IMG/VR virus record: IMGVR_UViG_3300032093_000399
Coordinates: 1 to 36,750 of that record
DNA length: 36,750 nucleotides
DNA from: a virus
Strand: one strand, 5' to 3'
The first letter of the stretch is position 1; each line of letters starts with the position of its first letter. The notes under the pieces are model-generated. The model saw only the letters and a list, made by a program, of their open reading frames with translations. It searched no databases and was not told where the DNA came from. Shown piece by piece: positions 17,202 through 24,043 of the stretch. A program made the position numbers and the translations under genes.

Positions 17202-18448
17202 GCACCGAAATGACACCTCCCGCTGATCGCGGTGGAGATTACACGGACGCCTTTGCTGGCATCGACGCCATTGAAGGACAGGGCTTAGAGAACCCAATGG
17301 GGTCAGTCAGCCCAGCGCCAATAGCGCCTTCGGCCCCGGCTGCACCTGCGGCGCCCGTAGCGCCAGTGGCACCCACTCCGGAACCACAGGCCGCTGCCCC
17401 GCAGAAGAACGACGACCTGTTCAACCTCGATAAGCTGGTCGCCCCAAAGACTGAGACGGCCGCACCTGCCAAAACACCGGAGCCGGCCAAGCCGGAGCCC
17501 GCGTCGCTCAAGCAGTTCCGCGAGCAGTACGAGATGACCAAGAAGGAGCGCGATGATTTCGCGGCCAAGGTCGCTGAACTCGAACGCGCAAAGTCTGAAG
17601 GCACCCGTAAGGAGGTCGAAGAAGCCACCAAGGCCCTCAAGGCCGAGATGGATTCGATCCGCAAAAACGCCGAGGAACTCGATACCGAGGTCCGCTACCT
17701 GAACTACACGCGTTCGACCGAGTACAAGCAGAAGTACGAATCGCCGCTGCGCGAAGCGTGGCAGACCGCTCTGGGTGACATCGACGGCATCCGCGTCACC
17801 GATCCGGATGGCACCGAGCGTGATGCAAACCATCAGGACATCATGGCGCTCTTGAACGTGCCGGTGGCTAAGGCTGCTATCATCGCCCAGGAGACCTTCG
17901 GGCCGGCCGCTCCAGAGATCATGGCGCATCGCCGTCGGTTGATTGAGTTGACCCAAGCCCGCGATAGGTCCATCGCCGAGTGGAAGGAAAAGGGCGCCCA
18001 GCGTGAGGTTGAGTCAAAGAAGCAGCTGGAGACCCGCCAGTCGCGTTCCCGCGAGCTTTTCGAGTCCCAGTTTGCTGACTACGAGAAGACCCACGCTCAG
18101 CTGTTCGGCAAGGAAGAGGGCGATGAAGATGGTAACAAGCTCCTCGATGAAAGCGATCGGTTGATCAAGATCGCGTTGAAGGGCGAAGGCGTCGATGCCG
18201 ACATGGGCTACGACGACAAGGTGGACCTGATCACCAAGGCTCAGGCTCAGGTGGCTCTGCGGGCGCGTGCCTACGGCCGTGAGCGCCTGCGTGTGATCCG
18301 CCTCCAGCAGAAGGTTGCGGAACTGGAGAAGAAGGTCGGCAAGGTCCGCTCTTCCGAACCCGGTCAGGGTGAAGGCACCTCAACGGCTACCCGCGTGGCG
18401 CCTCGAAACGCGGAAGACGCGATCGACGAACTGCCGTCGGCGTACTAA
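17198..18448 (+). CDS. Scaffold-like protein
   Basis: A 416-residue protein. The first ~110 residues are disordered and rich in Ala and Pro (APIAPSAPAAPAAPVAPVAP). A long charged coiled coil follows from about 105 to 170 (KKERDDFAAKVAELERAKSE). The middle is mixed and the C-terminal third is again helical and basic (RERLRVIRLQQKVAELEKKV). This disorder-plus-coil architecture, high charge and placement directly after the portal are typical of capsid scaffolding proteins, which guide prohead assembly and then leave. Unusually, the major capsid candidate is not next to it but on the opposite strand at 22-24 kb. The stop overlaps the convergent gene's stop by 3 bases. Confidence 0.75.
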   Translation: MSTEMTPPADRGGDYTDAFAGIDAIEGQGLENPMGSVSPAPIAPSAPAAPAAPVAPVAPTPEPQAAAPQKNDDLFNLDKLVAPKTETAAPAKTPEPAKPEPASLKQFREQYEMTKKERDDFAAKVAELERAKSEGTRKEVEEATKALKAEMDSIRKNAEELDTEVRYLNYTRSTEYKQKYESPLREAWQTALGDIDGIRVTDPDGTERDANHQDIMALLNVPVAKAAIIAQETFGPAAPEIMAHRRRLIELTQARDRSIAEWKEKGAQREVESKKQLETRQSRSRELFESQFADYEKTHAQLFGKEEGDEDGNKLLDESDRLIKIALKGEGVDADMGYDDKVDLITKAQAQVALRARAYGRERLRVIRLQQKVAELEKKVGKVRSSEPGQGEGTSTATRVAPRNAEDAIDELPSAY

Positions 18449-18594
18449 CGGGCGGCCTTACGGCCAGCAGCGGCTCGGCGTTGGAACTCTTCCGCGCCGA
18501 GCTTTTTTCTGCCGATGAAGGCCGCGAGAGCGCGGGGATCATCAGCGCCTTGATTCTTCAGCTTGCGGACCAGTTTGGCGTATTTCGTCTGCAT
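18445..18594 (-). CDS. Small basic phage protein
   Basis: A 49-residue protein from ATG 18594 (MQTKYAKLVRKLKNQGADDP, then ALAAFIGRKKLGAEEFQRRA). I chose this start because GGTGA lies just upstream and the gene then begins 4 bases after its neighbour's stop. A longer frame from 18669 would overlap that neighbour. The product is a very basic helix-rich protein of a type common in phage lysis or morphogenesis regions, function unknown. Its coding sequence contains the terminator of the convergent scaffold transcript. Confidence 0.7.
   Translation of the reverse strand: MQTKYAKLVRKLKNQGADDPRALAAFIGRKKLGAEEFQRRAAAGRKAAR
18473..18508 (+). terminator. Rho-independent terminator of the packaging/scaffold transcript
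   Basis: The stem is GCTCGGCG (18473-18480) with CGCCGAGC (18495-18502), with a 14-base loop and then six T on the plus strand. It lies 25 bases after the scaffold stop and inside the coding region of the convergent minus-strand gene. Confidence 0.75.
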
Positions 18595-18598
18595 AAAG

Positions 18599-18844
18599 TC
18601 ACCAGGCGCGGCAGCTCCAGTACTTGGCCGACAGCTTCGTTCCCGGGGTATCGCAACCATGCCGCGCACGGAAGCTTTTCCGGTTCTTCGCGATGTGCTT
18701 CTTGATCGGCATCTTGGGATCGCCGAACCGGACCAATTTCACCTTGCCATCTTCCTTGGCCAGCACGGCGGACTTCTTGGACGCGCCTGGCGTAGCCTTC
18801 GGCTTGTTGTAGCCGGCGAACTTCTGGCCTCGGTAGGTGATCAT
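18599..18844 (-). CDS. Conserved small basic phage protein (RHGCDT...YWSC type)
   Basis: An 81-residue protein from ATG 18844 (MITYRGQKFAGYNKPK...). The start overlaps the upstream stop as ATGA, which rules out the 8-residue longer start. The sequence has VLAKEDGKVKLVRFGDPKM, a basic stretch KKHIAKNRKSFRARHGCDT, and ends KLSAKYWSCRAW. I recognise this pattern as a small protein found in many unrelated phages, annotated only as a conserved hypothetical. High lysine/arginine content and the Cys/Trp-rich end suggest nucleic acid binding or a structural zinc site. Function not established. Confidence 0.85.
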   Translation of the reverse strand: MITYRGQKFAGYNKPKATPGASKKSAVLAKEDGKVKLVRFGDPKMPIKKHIAKNRKSFRARHGCDTPGTKLSAKYWSCRAW

Positions 18845-19068
18845 TTGGTCTTGGGTAGCGCGTACCACCCAGCTGGAATCTTCACAGTCGAAGGGCCGAC
18901 CAGCTTACCGTCGCGGTCAAACGCGTACACGCTCGCCCGCGTCGGCTCTGCTAGCATGATCGGATCACCGGAAGGGACCAGGACCACCTTCGTCCGGCAT
19001 CCCAGGCAGATCGGCAATGCGAGCAGCCAGATCAGACTTGAGAGGTTTGGGTGCATTTCCGTCTTCAA
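18841..19068 (-). CDS. Small lipoprotein, possible spanin-type lysis component
   Basis: A 75-residue protein. The N-terminus has a short positive/polar region, a hydrophobic core SLIWLLALPICLGC and a Cys-terminated box near residue 24, the layout of a type II signal peptide. The box CLGC is not the ideal L-A-G-C form. The mature part contains VVLVPSGDPIMLAEPTRASV, then a turn and KIPAGWYALPK, probably a compact beta domain at the outer membrane. It starts inside the preceding 56-residue gene in a different frame, an embedding reminiscent of Rz/Rz1 spanin pairs, and lies downstream of holin-like genes. A lysis role is inferred from context only. Confidence 0.65.
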   Translation of the reverse strand: MKTEMHPNLSSLIWLLALPICLGCRTKVVLVPSGDPIMLAEPTRASVYAFDRDGKLVGPSTVKIPAGWYALPKTK

Positions 19069-19135
19069 CCGTTGGCGCAGGCGTTTCCCGGAGCCAATCC
19101 AGGAACGCCTTTACCAGTTGGTAGATCCAGTTCAC
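18965..19135 (-). CDS. Small hypothetical protein with amphipathic N-terminus
   Basis: A 56-residue protein from GTG 19135 (MNWIYQLVKAFLDWLRETP...). The GTG overlaps the holin-like stop as GTGA, a better start than an in-frame ATG 57 bases upstream. The N-terminal ~15 residues form an aromatic amphipathic helix, followed by a Pro/Asp/Gly-rich tail (PAPTVEDGNAPKPLKSD). Roughly the last 100 bases overlap the lipoprotein gene out of frame. By position it could be the partner of that lipoprotein in a lysis pair, but it lacks a clear transmembrane helix or long coiled coil. Confidence 0.55.
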   Translation of the reverse strand: MNWIYQLVKAFLDWLRETPAPTVEDGNAPKPLKSDLAARIADLPGMPDEGGPGPFR

Positions 19136-19326
19136 GCAGCTGGAGCAGCGGGCGGAGTCGGAGGGGTCTTGCGGTTCTTGTAGATCGACCAAGCGACACC
19201 GAATATGGTGATCACAGCGCCGGCAAGCTCGTTGGCTTGGTCAACGCTGACAATGCCCTTGGCGACCAGAAAACCGCCACCGAACGAGAGTCCGTGGCGG
19301 GCGATAGACTTGATTGAATCTTTCAT
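19132..19326 (-). CDS. Holin-like membrane protein
   Basis: A 64-residue protein, MKDSIKSIARHGLSFGGGFL..., with two hydrophobic segments (about residues 12-27, and 36-51 LAGAVITIFGVAWSIYK) and a short charged Lys/Pro/Ala tail. This is the usual plan of small class II-type phage holins, which open the inner membrane at the end of infection. Starts and stops on both sides overlap by 4 bases (ATGA, GTGA), placing it in a compact lysis-like cassette. The endolysin candidate is far away at 33.1 kb. Confidence 0.72.
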   Translation of the reverse strand: MKDSIKSIARHGLSFGGGFLVAKGIVSVDQANELAGAVITIFGVAWSIYKNRKTPPTPPAAPAA

Positions 19327-19529
19327 TTCAGGCCGATCCTACCAAGCAGTTGAGCCAGCACAACCAAAACCCCGAGGCCGCCAAACAGCTTCCATTGGAA
19401 CTGCTTGAGGCCTTCGAGGGTGGCTTTGATTCCGTGGATGTCGGAGACCATCCCTGCGTCTTTGTCGCCGATGATGGTCTCCAGTCTCACGATACGTACC
19501 TCAAGGTTGTGTTGAGTCTCCTCCGGCAT
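19323..19529 (-). CDS. Coiled-coil protein with C-terminal membrane anchor (XhlA-like)
   Basis: A 68-residue protein. The first ~45 residues are charged and helical (EVRIVRLETIIGDKDAG, IKATLEGLKQFQWK). The last ~20 form one transmembrane segment, FGGLGVLVVLAQLLGRIG. This plan resembles XhlA-type lysis accessory proteins, which associate with the inner membrane next to a holin. It overlaps the upstream gene by 29 bases and the holin start by 4. The assignment is by architecture and neighbours, not by clear sequence identity. Confidence 0.65.
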   Translation of the reverse strand: MPEETQHNLEVRIVRLETIIGDKDAGMVSDIHGIKATLEGLKQFQWKLFGGLGVLVVLAQLLGRIGLK

Positions 19530-19713
19530 TGGTAAGTGCAGGTTGGGCTGCGGCGTTGGCTTTCTCAGCTGCGTCTGTCGCCAAAGCTACCTTGTCCTGA
19601 ATTGGAATTCCGATGCGGGCAGCTTGGCCGCCCTGTGATCGGATCCCCATTTCAATGAACTGTATGATCGCTTTGGCCTCGTTTTCGGTGAGTTGAACAA
19701 TGATAGGAATCAT
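19501..19713 (-). CDS. Hypothetical small phage protein
   Basis: A 70-residue protein, MIPIIVQLTENEAKAIIQFI..., with a helical first half (ENEAKAIIQFIEMGIRSQGG), then ARIGIPIQDKVALATDAAEK and a low-complexity Ala/Gln tail. The EAKAIIQFIEMG pattern resembles short proteins that often precede holin-like genes in phage genomes and have no assigned function. It leads into the lysis-like cassette with a 29-base overlap. Confidence 0.65.
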   Translation of the reverse strand: MIPIIVQLTENEAKAIIQFIEMGIRSQGGQAARIGIPIQDKVALATDAAEKANAAAQPALTNAGGDSTQP

Positions 19714-19735
19714 GCGGCGTCAGTGTGTGTCAGCG

Positions 19736-20068
19736 TCAAGCAGCTGGCAACTCTGAAGCGTCATTGGCAACCAAAACCGGCTCCCTCTGAGGCAGCATCG
19801 GAGGCACGATCATCTCAGGCTGAGGCTCAGGAGCCGGAGGATTCGCCAGCTTGTAAGCCTCCACAACCGCAGGAGTCCACAGCGCGTTGGCGATATTCAC
19901 AACCTCAGTCGGCTGGCCTTCCAGCGAGTCGCCGGGGTTCAGCGTGTACTGCGAGGTAATCTCTTGGCCGACAATCGTGCCGTCGCTGTCGTAATCAACG
20001 CCGGTCGTGACGAACAGGCTGTTGTTGGCGTTCACCTGCACTGCGACAATATTGACTGGTACGATCAT
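19736..20068 (-). CDS. Hypothetical virion-associated protein, tandem paralogue A
   Basis: A 110-residue protein. Residues about 10-70 contain VDYDSDGTIVGQEITSQYTL followed by NPGDSLEGQPTEVVNIANAL and WTPAVVEAYK. A Pro/Glu-rich tail follows. The core aligns with the adjacent upstream gene (GSDLTGQPEQVVAIANAVWT), so the two arose by duplication. The C-terminal tail is unique to this copy. The start overlaps the paralogue's stop as ATGA. The neighbouring fibre gene suggests a tail-associated or fibre-assembly role, but that is inference. Confidence 0.75.
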   Translation of the reverse strand: MIVPVNIVAVQVNANNSLFVTTGVDYDSDGTIVGQEITSQYTLNPGDSLEGQPTEVVNIANALWTPAVVEAYKLANPPAPEPQPEMIVPPMLPQREPVLVANDASELPAA

Positions 20069-20316
20069 TGGGTGATGGGGCTAGGGGTTTGGCTGGCGGC
20101 GTAGGCAGCGACAGCAGCAGGAGTCCAGACAGCGTTGGCAATCGCAACCACCTGCTCGGGCTGACCCGTAAGGTCTGAGCCGGGAGTGAGGCAATAGCGG
20201 CGGAAGGTGGAGGCCTTAACGGCTTCTCCATCGACGATCTGGTCCGCAAGACGGACTTGAAGCGTCGTGTTGGGGAGAACCTCGCAGAGCGAGAAGATGG
20301 TACGTTCAGTGAGCAT
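20065..20316 (-). CDS. Hypothetical virion-associated protein, tandem paralogue B
   Basis: An 83-residue protein from ATG 20316 (MLTERTIFSLCEVLPNTTLQ). This start is 4 bases after the fibre stop, whereas the alternative at 20349 would overlap it. The region LTPGSDLTGQPEQVVAIANA and WTPAAVAAYA matches paralogue A. Charged residues dominate the middle (RLADQIVDGEAVKAST). No known family identified; see paralogue A for context. Confidence 0.75.
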   Translation of the reverse strand: MLTERTIFSLCEVLPNTTLQVRLADQIVDGEAVKASTFRRYCLTPGSDLTGQPEQVVAIANAVWTPAAVAAYAASQTPSPITQ

Positions 20317-20320
20317 ATGA

Positions 20321-21436
20321 TTAAACGAAGTAGGTTCCACTAAATGCAATTTCCCCAGCGGTATCTATTGGAACAAGTCCATTAACACCTCCTCCGGTTG
20401 GTGTTTGAGTTGCCGTAATGTATGTAGAACCAAACTCAAACAGACCATACAAAACATTGTTTGCTGTGAGTGCAATTTGAGAGTGGTATCCAATACTGAT
20501 ACCACCGTAGTTTCCAGAAATGTTTGCAGCCGTAAAAGGAAGGTTGGCAAACCTAAGGTTTCCAGTTCCAGTGTGCGCTGTCCATTGGAGCCAGACATTG
20601 ATAGTAACAACTCGTCCAACCTTTGTGTAAAATCCAACTTGCTGCGTGTACGTTCCAACTCCAGCAGCAGTGCTTCCAGTCACCGTCGGCACAAACGTCC
20701 CCTCCTCGTAATCATTCAGCAGCTCGGAGGTCATCGTTCCGCTGCCTTCAGAAGTCGCGGAGAAGTCGATGCCTTTGCCGGAGGTACCCATTACTAGGTT
20801 TCCGTTTGCAAGAGACAAATTCCCGGATGTGTCGATGGTAGCTTTGAGCGATGCGTTTGCGTAAAGACCGAGACTATGGTTTGAAACAGTTCCAACCAAA
20901 CCAAGTCCTCCAGTTTCACCAAGTACGTTTTGAACGCTGTTGCCGGTGTAGCGAACACCGCTTCCAGCACTTCCAGCAACATCCAGCACAAACGTCGGAG
21001 TCGCCGTCCCAATACCCACCCGATCAGGATATCCAGCCGGATTAACCACCAGCGTCGTGGTATCCACCGTCAGTGCGCCGGTGATGGTGAGAGCATCTGT
21101 GGTCTTGTTGTACGTCAGCCCAGCATCCCCTGCTAGCACGCCCCCATCATTGAAGATCACCTGGCCGTTCGCACCCACACCACCTGGCGCCGGCGGAGCG
21201 TACATGAACTTCATCAGCTGGTTAGCGATGATGGATTCGATGTCCGACTTGGGCTGTGTGACGATCTGGTAGAACTCATTCCACAGCTGTTGCGTGGTCA
21301 GGTTCGGGTTGAGCGGCGTGCCGGCATTGGCGTTGGCCAAGGTTGCAGCGACGACTGACCGCACGGCAGAGATGGAATCTAGGTTCAGCACCTGCTGCGC
21401 ATCGGTCCTTAGGGTTTGAATTGAAGGGGTAGGCAT
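20321..21436 (-). CDS. Tail fibre protein
   Basis: A 371-residue protein with fibre character throughout. After an N-terminal helical segment comes APPAPGGVGANGQVIFNDGG, then repeated beta units: LTYNKTTDALTITGALTVDT, GIGTATPTFVLDVAGSAGS and LGLYANASLKATIDTSGNLS. The C-terminal third begins LLNDYEEGTFVPTVTGST and continues GTYTQQVGFYTKVGRVVTIN, a domain often found at the tips of phage fibres and appendages. It probably forms a trimeric shaft with a receptor-binding or attachment end. By eye its codon use and composition are more AT-rich than its neighbours, as expected for a recently exchanged host-range gene. Confidence 0.85.
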   Translation of the reverse strand: MPTPSIQTLRTDAQQVLNLDSISAVRSVVAATLANANAGTPLNPNLTTQQLWNEFYQIVTQPKSDIESIIANQLMKFMYAPPAPGGVGANGQVIFNDGGVLAGDAGLTYNKTTDALTITGALTVDTTTLVVNPAGYPDRVGIGTATPTFVLDVAGSAGSGVRYTGNSVQNVLGETGGLGLVGTVSNHSLGLYANASLKATIDTSGNLSLANGNLVMGTSGKGIDFSATSEGSGTMTSELLNDYEEGTFVPTVTGSTAAGVGTYTQQVGFYTKVGRVVTINVWLQWTAHTGTGNLRFANLPFTAANISGNYGGISIGYHSQIALTANNVLYGLFEFGSTYITATQTPTGGGVNGLVPIDTAGEIAFSGTYFV

Positions 21437-21439
21437 AGG

Positions 21440-21844
21440 TCAGACAAACTGGGCAAAGGTGTATGAGGGATTGCCGGCGGTAGCAGCGACGCTGATGGCG
21501 CCGATGTATCCGTCTAGCATTAAAGGGTCGGAGTGCTTCGACCCAGTGTTGTGGGCCGGAAGCGCGATGTGGTAGTCGGTGGTGGTGGCGCCAGTTCCAA
21601 ACTTCACGAACAACTCTTCGTTCTTCTGGTTCTGAAGCGTGAACTTCCGGCGCAACGGGTTGGCCGCAGACGTGGCTGTAATGGTCAGCAATCCGCCAGG
21701 GCTGGTCGTGGTCAGCGGCGCACCTGGTGCAGCAGCCAAAATCTGCTGAAGCAAGGTCACCATGTAGGTGTCCTTGATGCCCGGCGACAGGCAGTCGAAG
21801 CACCCGCTGAGCGAGGCGATCTCTTGGGAAGTCAGGGCTGGCAT
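21440..21844 (-). CDS. Hypothetical virion protein near capsid gene
   Basis: A 134-residue protein from ATG 21844 (MPALTSQEIASLSGCFDCLS), one base after the upstream stop; a longer frame from 22051 is not supported. The N-terminal helical region includes CFDCLSPGIKDTYMVTLLQQ. The C-terminal part is beta-rich: LLTITATSAANPLRRKFTLQ, then NEELFVKFGTGATTTDYHIA and GYIGAISVAATAG. The latter resembles small capsid-decoration or head-fibre domains. No firm family. It lies between the acidic small protein and the fibre. Confidence 0.72.
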   Translation of the reverse strand: MPALTSQEIASLSGCFDCLSPGIKDTYMVTLLQQILAAAPGAPLTTTSPGGLLTITATSAANPLRRKFTLQNQKNEELFVKFGTGATTTDYHIALPAHNTGSKHSDPLMLDGYIGAISVAATAGNPSYTFAQFV

Positions 21845-21845
21845 A

Positions 21846-22118
21846 TTAGGCTTCCTCCTCCATGTCTTCCATCTCCATCTCAGGCTTTTCCATCTCCATC
21901 TCTTCGACGTCCTGGCGGCCGGACTCACCCAGCGTGATGCCGTCGAATCCGATGATCTCGATGGTGCCACGCGGCGTGGTGCGCCAGTCAACCATGGCGG
22001 TGCCAGAATCACCTTCGAGCCGCAGTTCCTTGGGCGGGGTGAACTCGACAACTTCGACCTCGGCGCCCATGCGGCCCATGCCGTCCATCTTTCGTTTCCG
22101 CATCATTTGTCCGTACAT
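21846..22118 (-). CDS. Small acidic Met/Glu-rich protein downstream of capsid gene
   Basis: A 90-residue protein from ATG 22118 (MYGQMMRKRKMDGMGRMG). AAGGAT sits about 7 bases upstream and decides against the longer start at 22151. The N-terminus is basic and methionine-rich. The middle has VVEFTPPKELRLEGDSG and IEIIGFDGITLGES, and the last 20 residues are Met/Glu repeats (EEMEMEKPEMEMEDMEEEA). The opposite charges at the two ends are striking. Function unknown; a capsid-associated or assembly role is suggested only by position. Confidence 0.78.
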   Translation of the reverse strand: MYGQMMRKRKMDGMGRMGAEVEVVEFTPPKELRLEGDSGTAMVDWRTTPRGTIEIIGFDGITLGESGRQDVEEMEMEKPEMEMEDMEEEA

Positions 22119-22139
22119 CGTAAAATCCTTTTCTTGAGA

Positions 22140-22207
22140 GGCTGCCAGCATCCCGGACGCTCCGGAAGGCTGCCAGCACCTCGGGGGCTCCCCCGAAGGA
22201 GAGCCCC
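22140..22207 (-). repeat. Tandem GGCTGCCAGCA repeat with hairpins between capsid gene and next gene
   Basis: Two units begin with GGCTGCCAGCA (22140-22150 and 22168-22178). Each is followed by a different inverted repeat and then GAA: CCGGA-CGC-TCCGG (22153-22165), then CGGGGG-CT-CCCCCG (22182-22195). In the transcribed (minus) direction the second region can form a 10-bp stem GGGGCTCTCC / GGGGAGCCCC with a TTCG loop (22184-22207). There is no T-run, so it is more likely a transcript-stabilising or attenuating hairpin than a full terminator. Confidence 0.65.
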
Positions 22208-22220
22208 GTTTGGTGGTGGT

Positions 22221-23813
22221 TTAGATTGAGAACTCTAGGGTCACGTTGGTGCAGCTGCTGCCGGCCAGCTGGATCAGGTTGCCAGAGACAACGCTCCAGG
22301 TGCCCTGACCGGCGCCAAACTCGGCGTCCCAGGCGGCTTGCAACGCGATAATCAGAGCAGCCACGCTGGCCGCGCTGATGCCAGCGTTAGCGACGATGTT
22401 GTCGTCGCACATGATTCCGGTGGTTCCGATGACATAACGAGCCGGGTCGGCATCGTTGATGACCGCCGTGAACTGGATGACGCTCGGGCAGACAGGGTCC
22501 GCAGAGTTGTAGCTCTGAGCAGGATCGCCAGGATCAGCTTCGCAGACAGGGATGATCTCGATGCAGCCACGATCAACCTTGTGGAAGATAGCTTCAAGCC
22601 ATTCCGGATGCTCGGCCTTCACGGCCAACTGGAAGTCGGCAATGAACTTGCCCTTGTTGCCGCGACTGTTGTCGATCGGCTTACCGGCACAGTCCGCGCC
22701 CAGGTCATTGGTCGCGAACTTCCAACGCCCACCATAATCCCGAACCATGAACGGCATATTCGGGTTCACGGCCTCGGGGCGGAACGGCATCACGCGCAGG
22801 GCGCGAGGGTTGTTGATGTAGCTGATCTGGAACTGGGCGCGGTCGTAGTCTTCGTTGAAGACAGACTTGATGCCCTCGGTAGCAGCCACGTTCTTGTACG
22901 GCAGGACCAGGGTGTATTCACCAGGAGTAGTCGTCGCGTTGAAGCGCAACGGGAACTGGAGAACCTTCACCATGAAGTCGCCGACGAATCCCATGAAGCC
23001 GTACTTGTAGAATTCCTTGGCAGCCGGGGCGAAAACGCCGAAGCGCCAGGCATCGTACAGGGTAGCGTTGGTCTTCTGGAGATACCGGAAGGTATCCTTG
23101 TCAGTGTGCAGCTGGAGGGAATCGTACCCTTCCTTGCCGGCCTGGATAGCACCCAGGAAGTACTGACGGGTAACACGCGACTGGAGGATTTCCGGAGTCA
23201 AACGTCCCAACGAAGCAGCGGTGATCGGTGCGAGGGCGGCGTTCGTCACGCGCAAACGGGTGTAACCGGCACCAACCCAGGAATAAATCACCGCAGGTAG
23301 ACCGACGGCGCAAGCAAAGGCGTTGCCGCTGATGCCAGTCGGGCTGTAGCTGGACAACTCCATCGCCTTGCGCTGGAGGTAGTAGGTCGTGATCCAGTTC
23401 GTGGCCGGACGCAGCACGTCGTCGATGATCTGACGGAAGTGCTCCTTGGCCTTCGTCTTCGTCATAATCTGATCGAAGCACAGGATGTCGGAACCCCAAG
23501 ACTGCTTCTCCAGAGCGTAGGTGCTACGGGTCCAGCCCCAACCGATCTTGTTCTCGGTAGGATCGCAGGGTTGGCCAGTGCAGGCCGCGCCAGTCGGGTT
23601 TTCCCACGCGCCAGTCACATTTGGGAACACGCTGTTGAAGCGGTCGAAGGTGTGTTGCGTGCCGGAATACGCGTCAAACGATCCGGTGTTGTAGTATCCG
23701 ATCATCCCGTCAAACGGGCGGATATCCTTAAGCACTTCCTTGTCATACACAGGCTCCTGCGAGACGAGGAAGGAAGCGAACTGCTTACAGCTGATTACAT
23801 TTCCACTGGCCAT
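22221..23813 (-). CDS. Major capsid protein (candidate)
   Basis: A 530-residue protein starting MASGNVISCKQFASFLVSQE with a strong AGGAGA 6-7 bases upstream. It has the features of a capsid subunit: an N-terminal helix, WITTYYLQRKAMELSSY, a long central segment with TRQYFLGAIQAGKEGYDSL, and beta-rich parts such as DFMVKVLQFPLRFNATTTPG. The C-terminal ~100 residues have several cysteines (CIEIIPVCEADPGDP and others) and look like an added domain. It lies in a virion-gene transcript, has its own long leader and the best ribosome-binding site in the region, consistent with high expression. No motif proves HK97 fold by eye. It is unusual that it is separated from the portal and scaffold and inverted relative to them. 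Confidence 0.72.
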   Translation of the reverse strand: MASGNVISCKQFASFLVSQEPVYDKEVLKDIRPFDGMIGYYNTGSFDAYSGTQHTFDRFNSVFPNVTGAWENPTGAACTGQPCDPTENKIGWGWTRSTYALEKQSWGSDILCFDQIMTKTKAKEHFRQIIDDVLRPATNWITTYYLQRKAMELSSYSPTGISGNAFACAVGLPAVIYSWVGAGYTRLRVTNAALAPITAASLGRLTPEILQSRVTRQYFLGAIQAGKEGYDSLQLHTDKDTFRYLQKTNATLYDAWRFGVFAPAAKEFYKYGFMGFVGDFMVKVLQFPLRFNATTTPGEYTLVLPYKNVAATEGIKSVFNEDYDRAQFQISYINNPRALRVMPFRPEAVNPNMPFMVRDYGGRWKFATNDLGADCAGKPIDNSRGNKGKFIADFQLAVKAEHPEWLEAIFHKVDRGCIEIIPVCEADPGDPAQSYNSADPVCPSVIQFTAVINDADPARYVIGTTGIMCDDNIVANAGISAASVAALIIALQAAWDAEFGAGQGTWSVVSGNLIQLAGSSCTNVTLEFSI

Positions 23814-24043
23814 ATTGGCTCTCCTGCCTCGGGGGTTTTCTTCACCTACCTCTCCGAGACAACGAGGCAGATTGCAGGTCCGTTAAGACCATCAATCCAA
23901 CCTCGGTGGCGAGTCCGAGCCGTGGAACCGGCGAATGCCCTTCGGCACTCTTGGCCAACTGGATTAACGCGCCCAGTTCGCGCCTGGTTGACGAAACCAA
24001 GCTATGCGTCGTGGCGGAATGCTGCTAGCGCGCCTTCCGAGTG
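23814..24043 (-). promoter_or_regulatory. Capsid gene leader with inverted repeat and possible promoter
   Basis: This 230-base leader has no convincing larger gene. An 8-bp inverted repeat, CTGCCTCG with CGAGGCAG (23824-23831 and 23863-23870), has its downstream arm next to the capsid AGGAGA and so could affect ribosome access. A 16-codon frame (23842-23892, MVLTDLQSASLSRRGR) lies in the leader. A perfect TTGACA (minus strand, 24047-24042) is followed at 17 bases by CAGCAT, a poor -10. A promoter here is plausible but weakly supported. Confidence 0.4.

Noticed and set aside
22338-23300. 320-codon plus-strand frame opposite the capsid gene
   Set aside because: The capsid frame has a strong ribosome-binding site and normal composition. 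This is its shadow.
23860-24040. Possible tRNA-like segment before the capsid gene
   Set aside because: It looked structured, but on neither strand could I form an acceptor stem with a matching T-arm and the conserved T-loop adenine.
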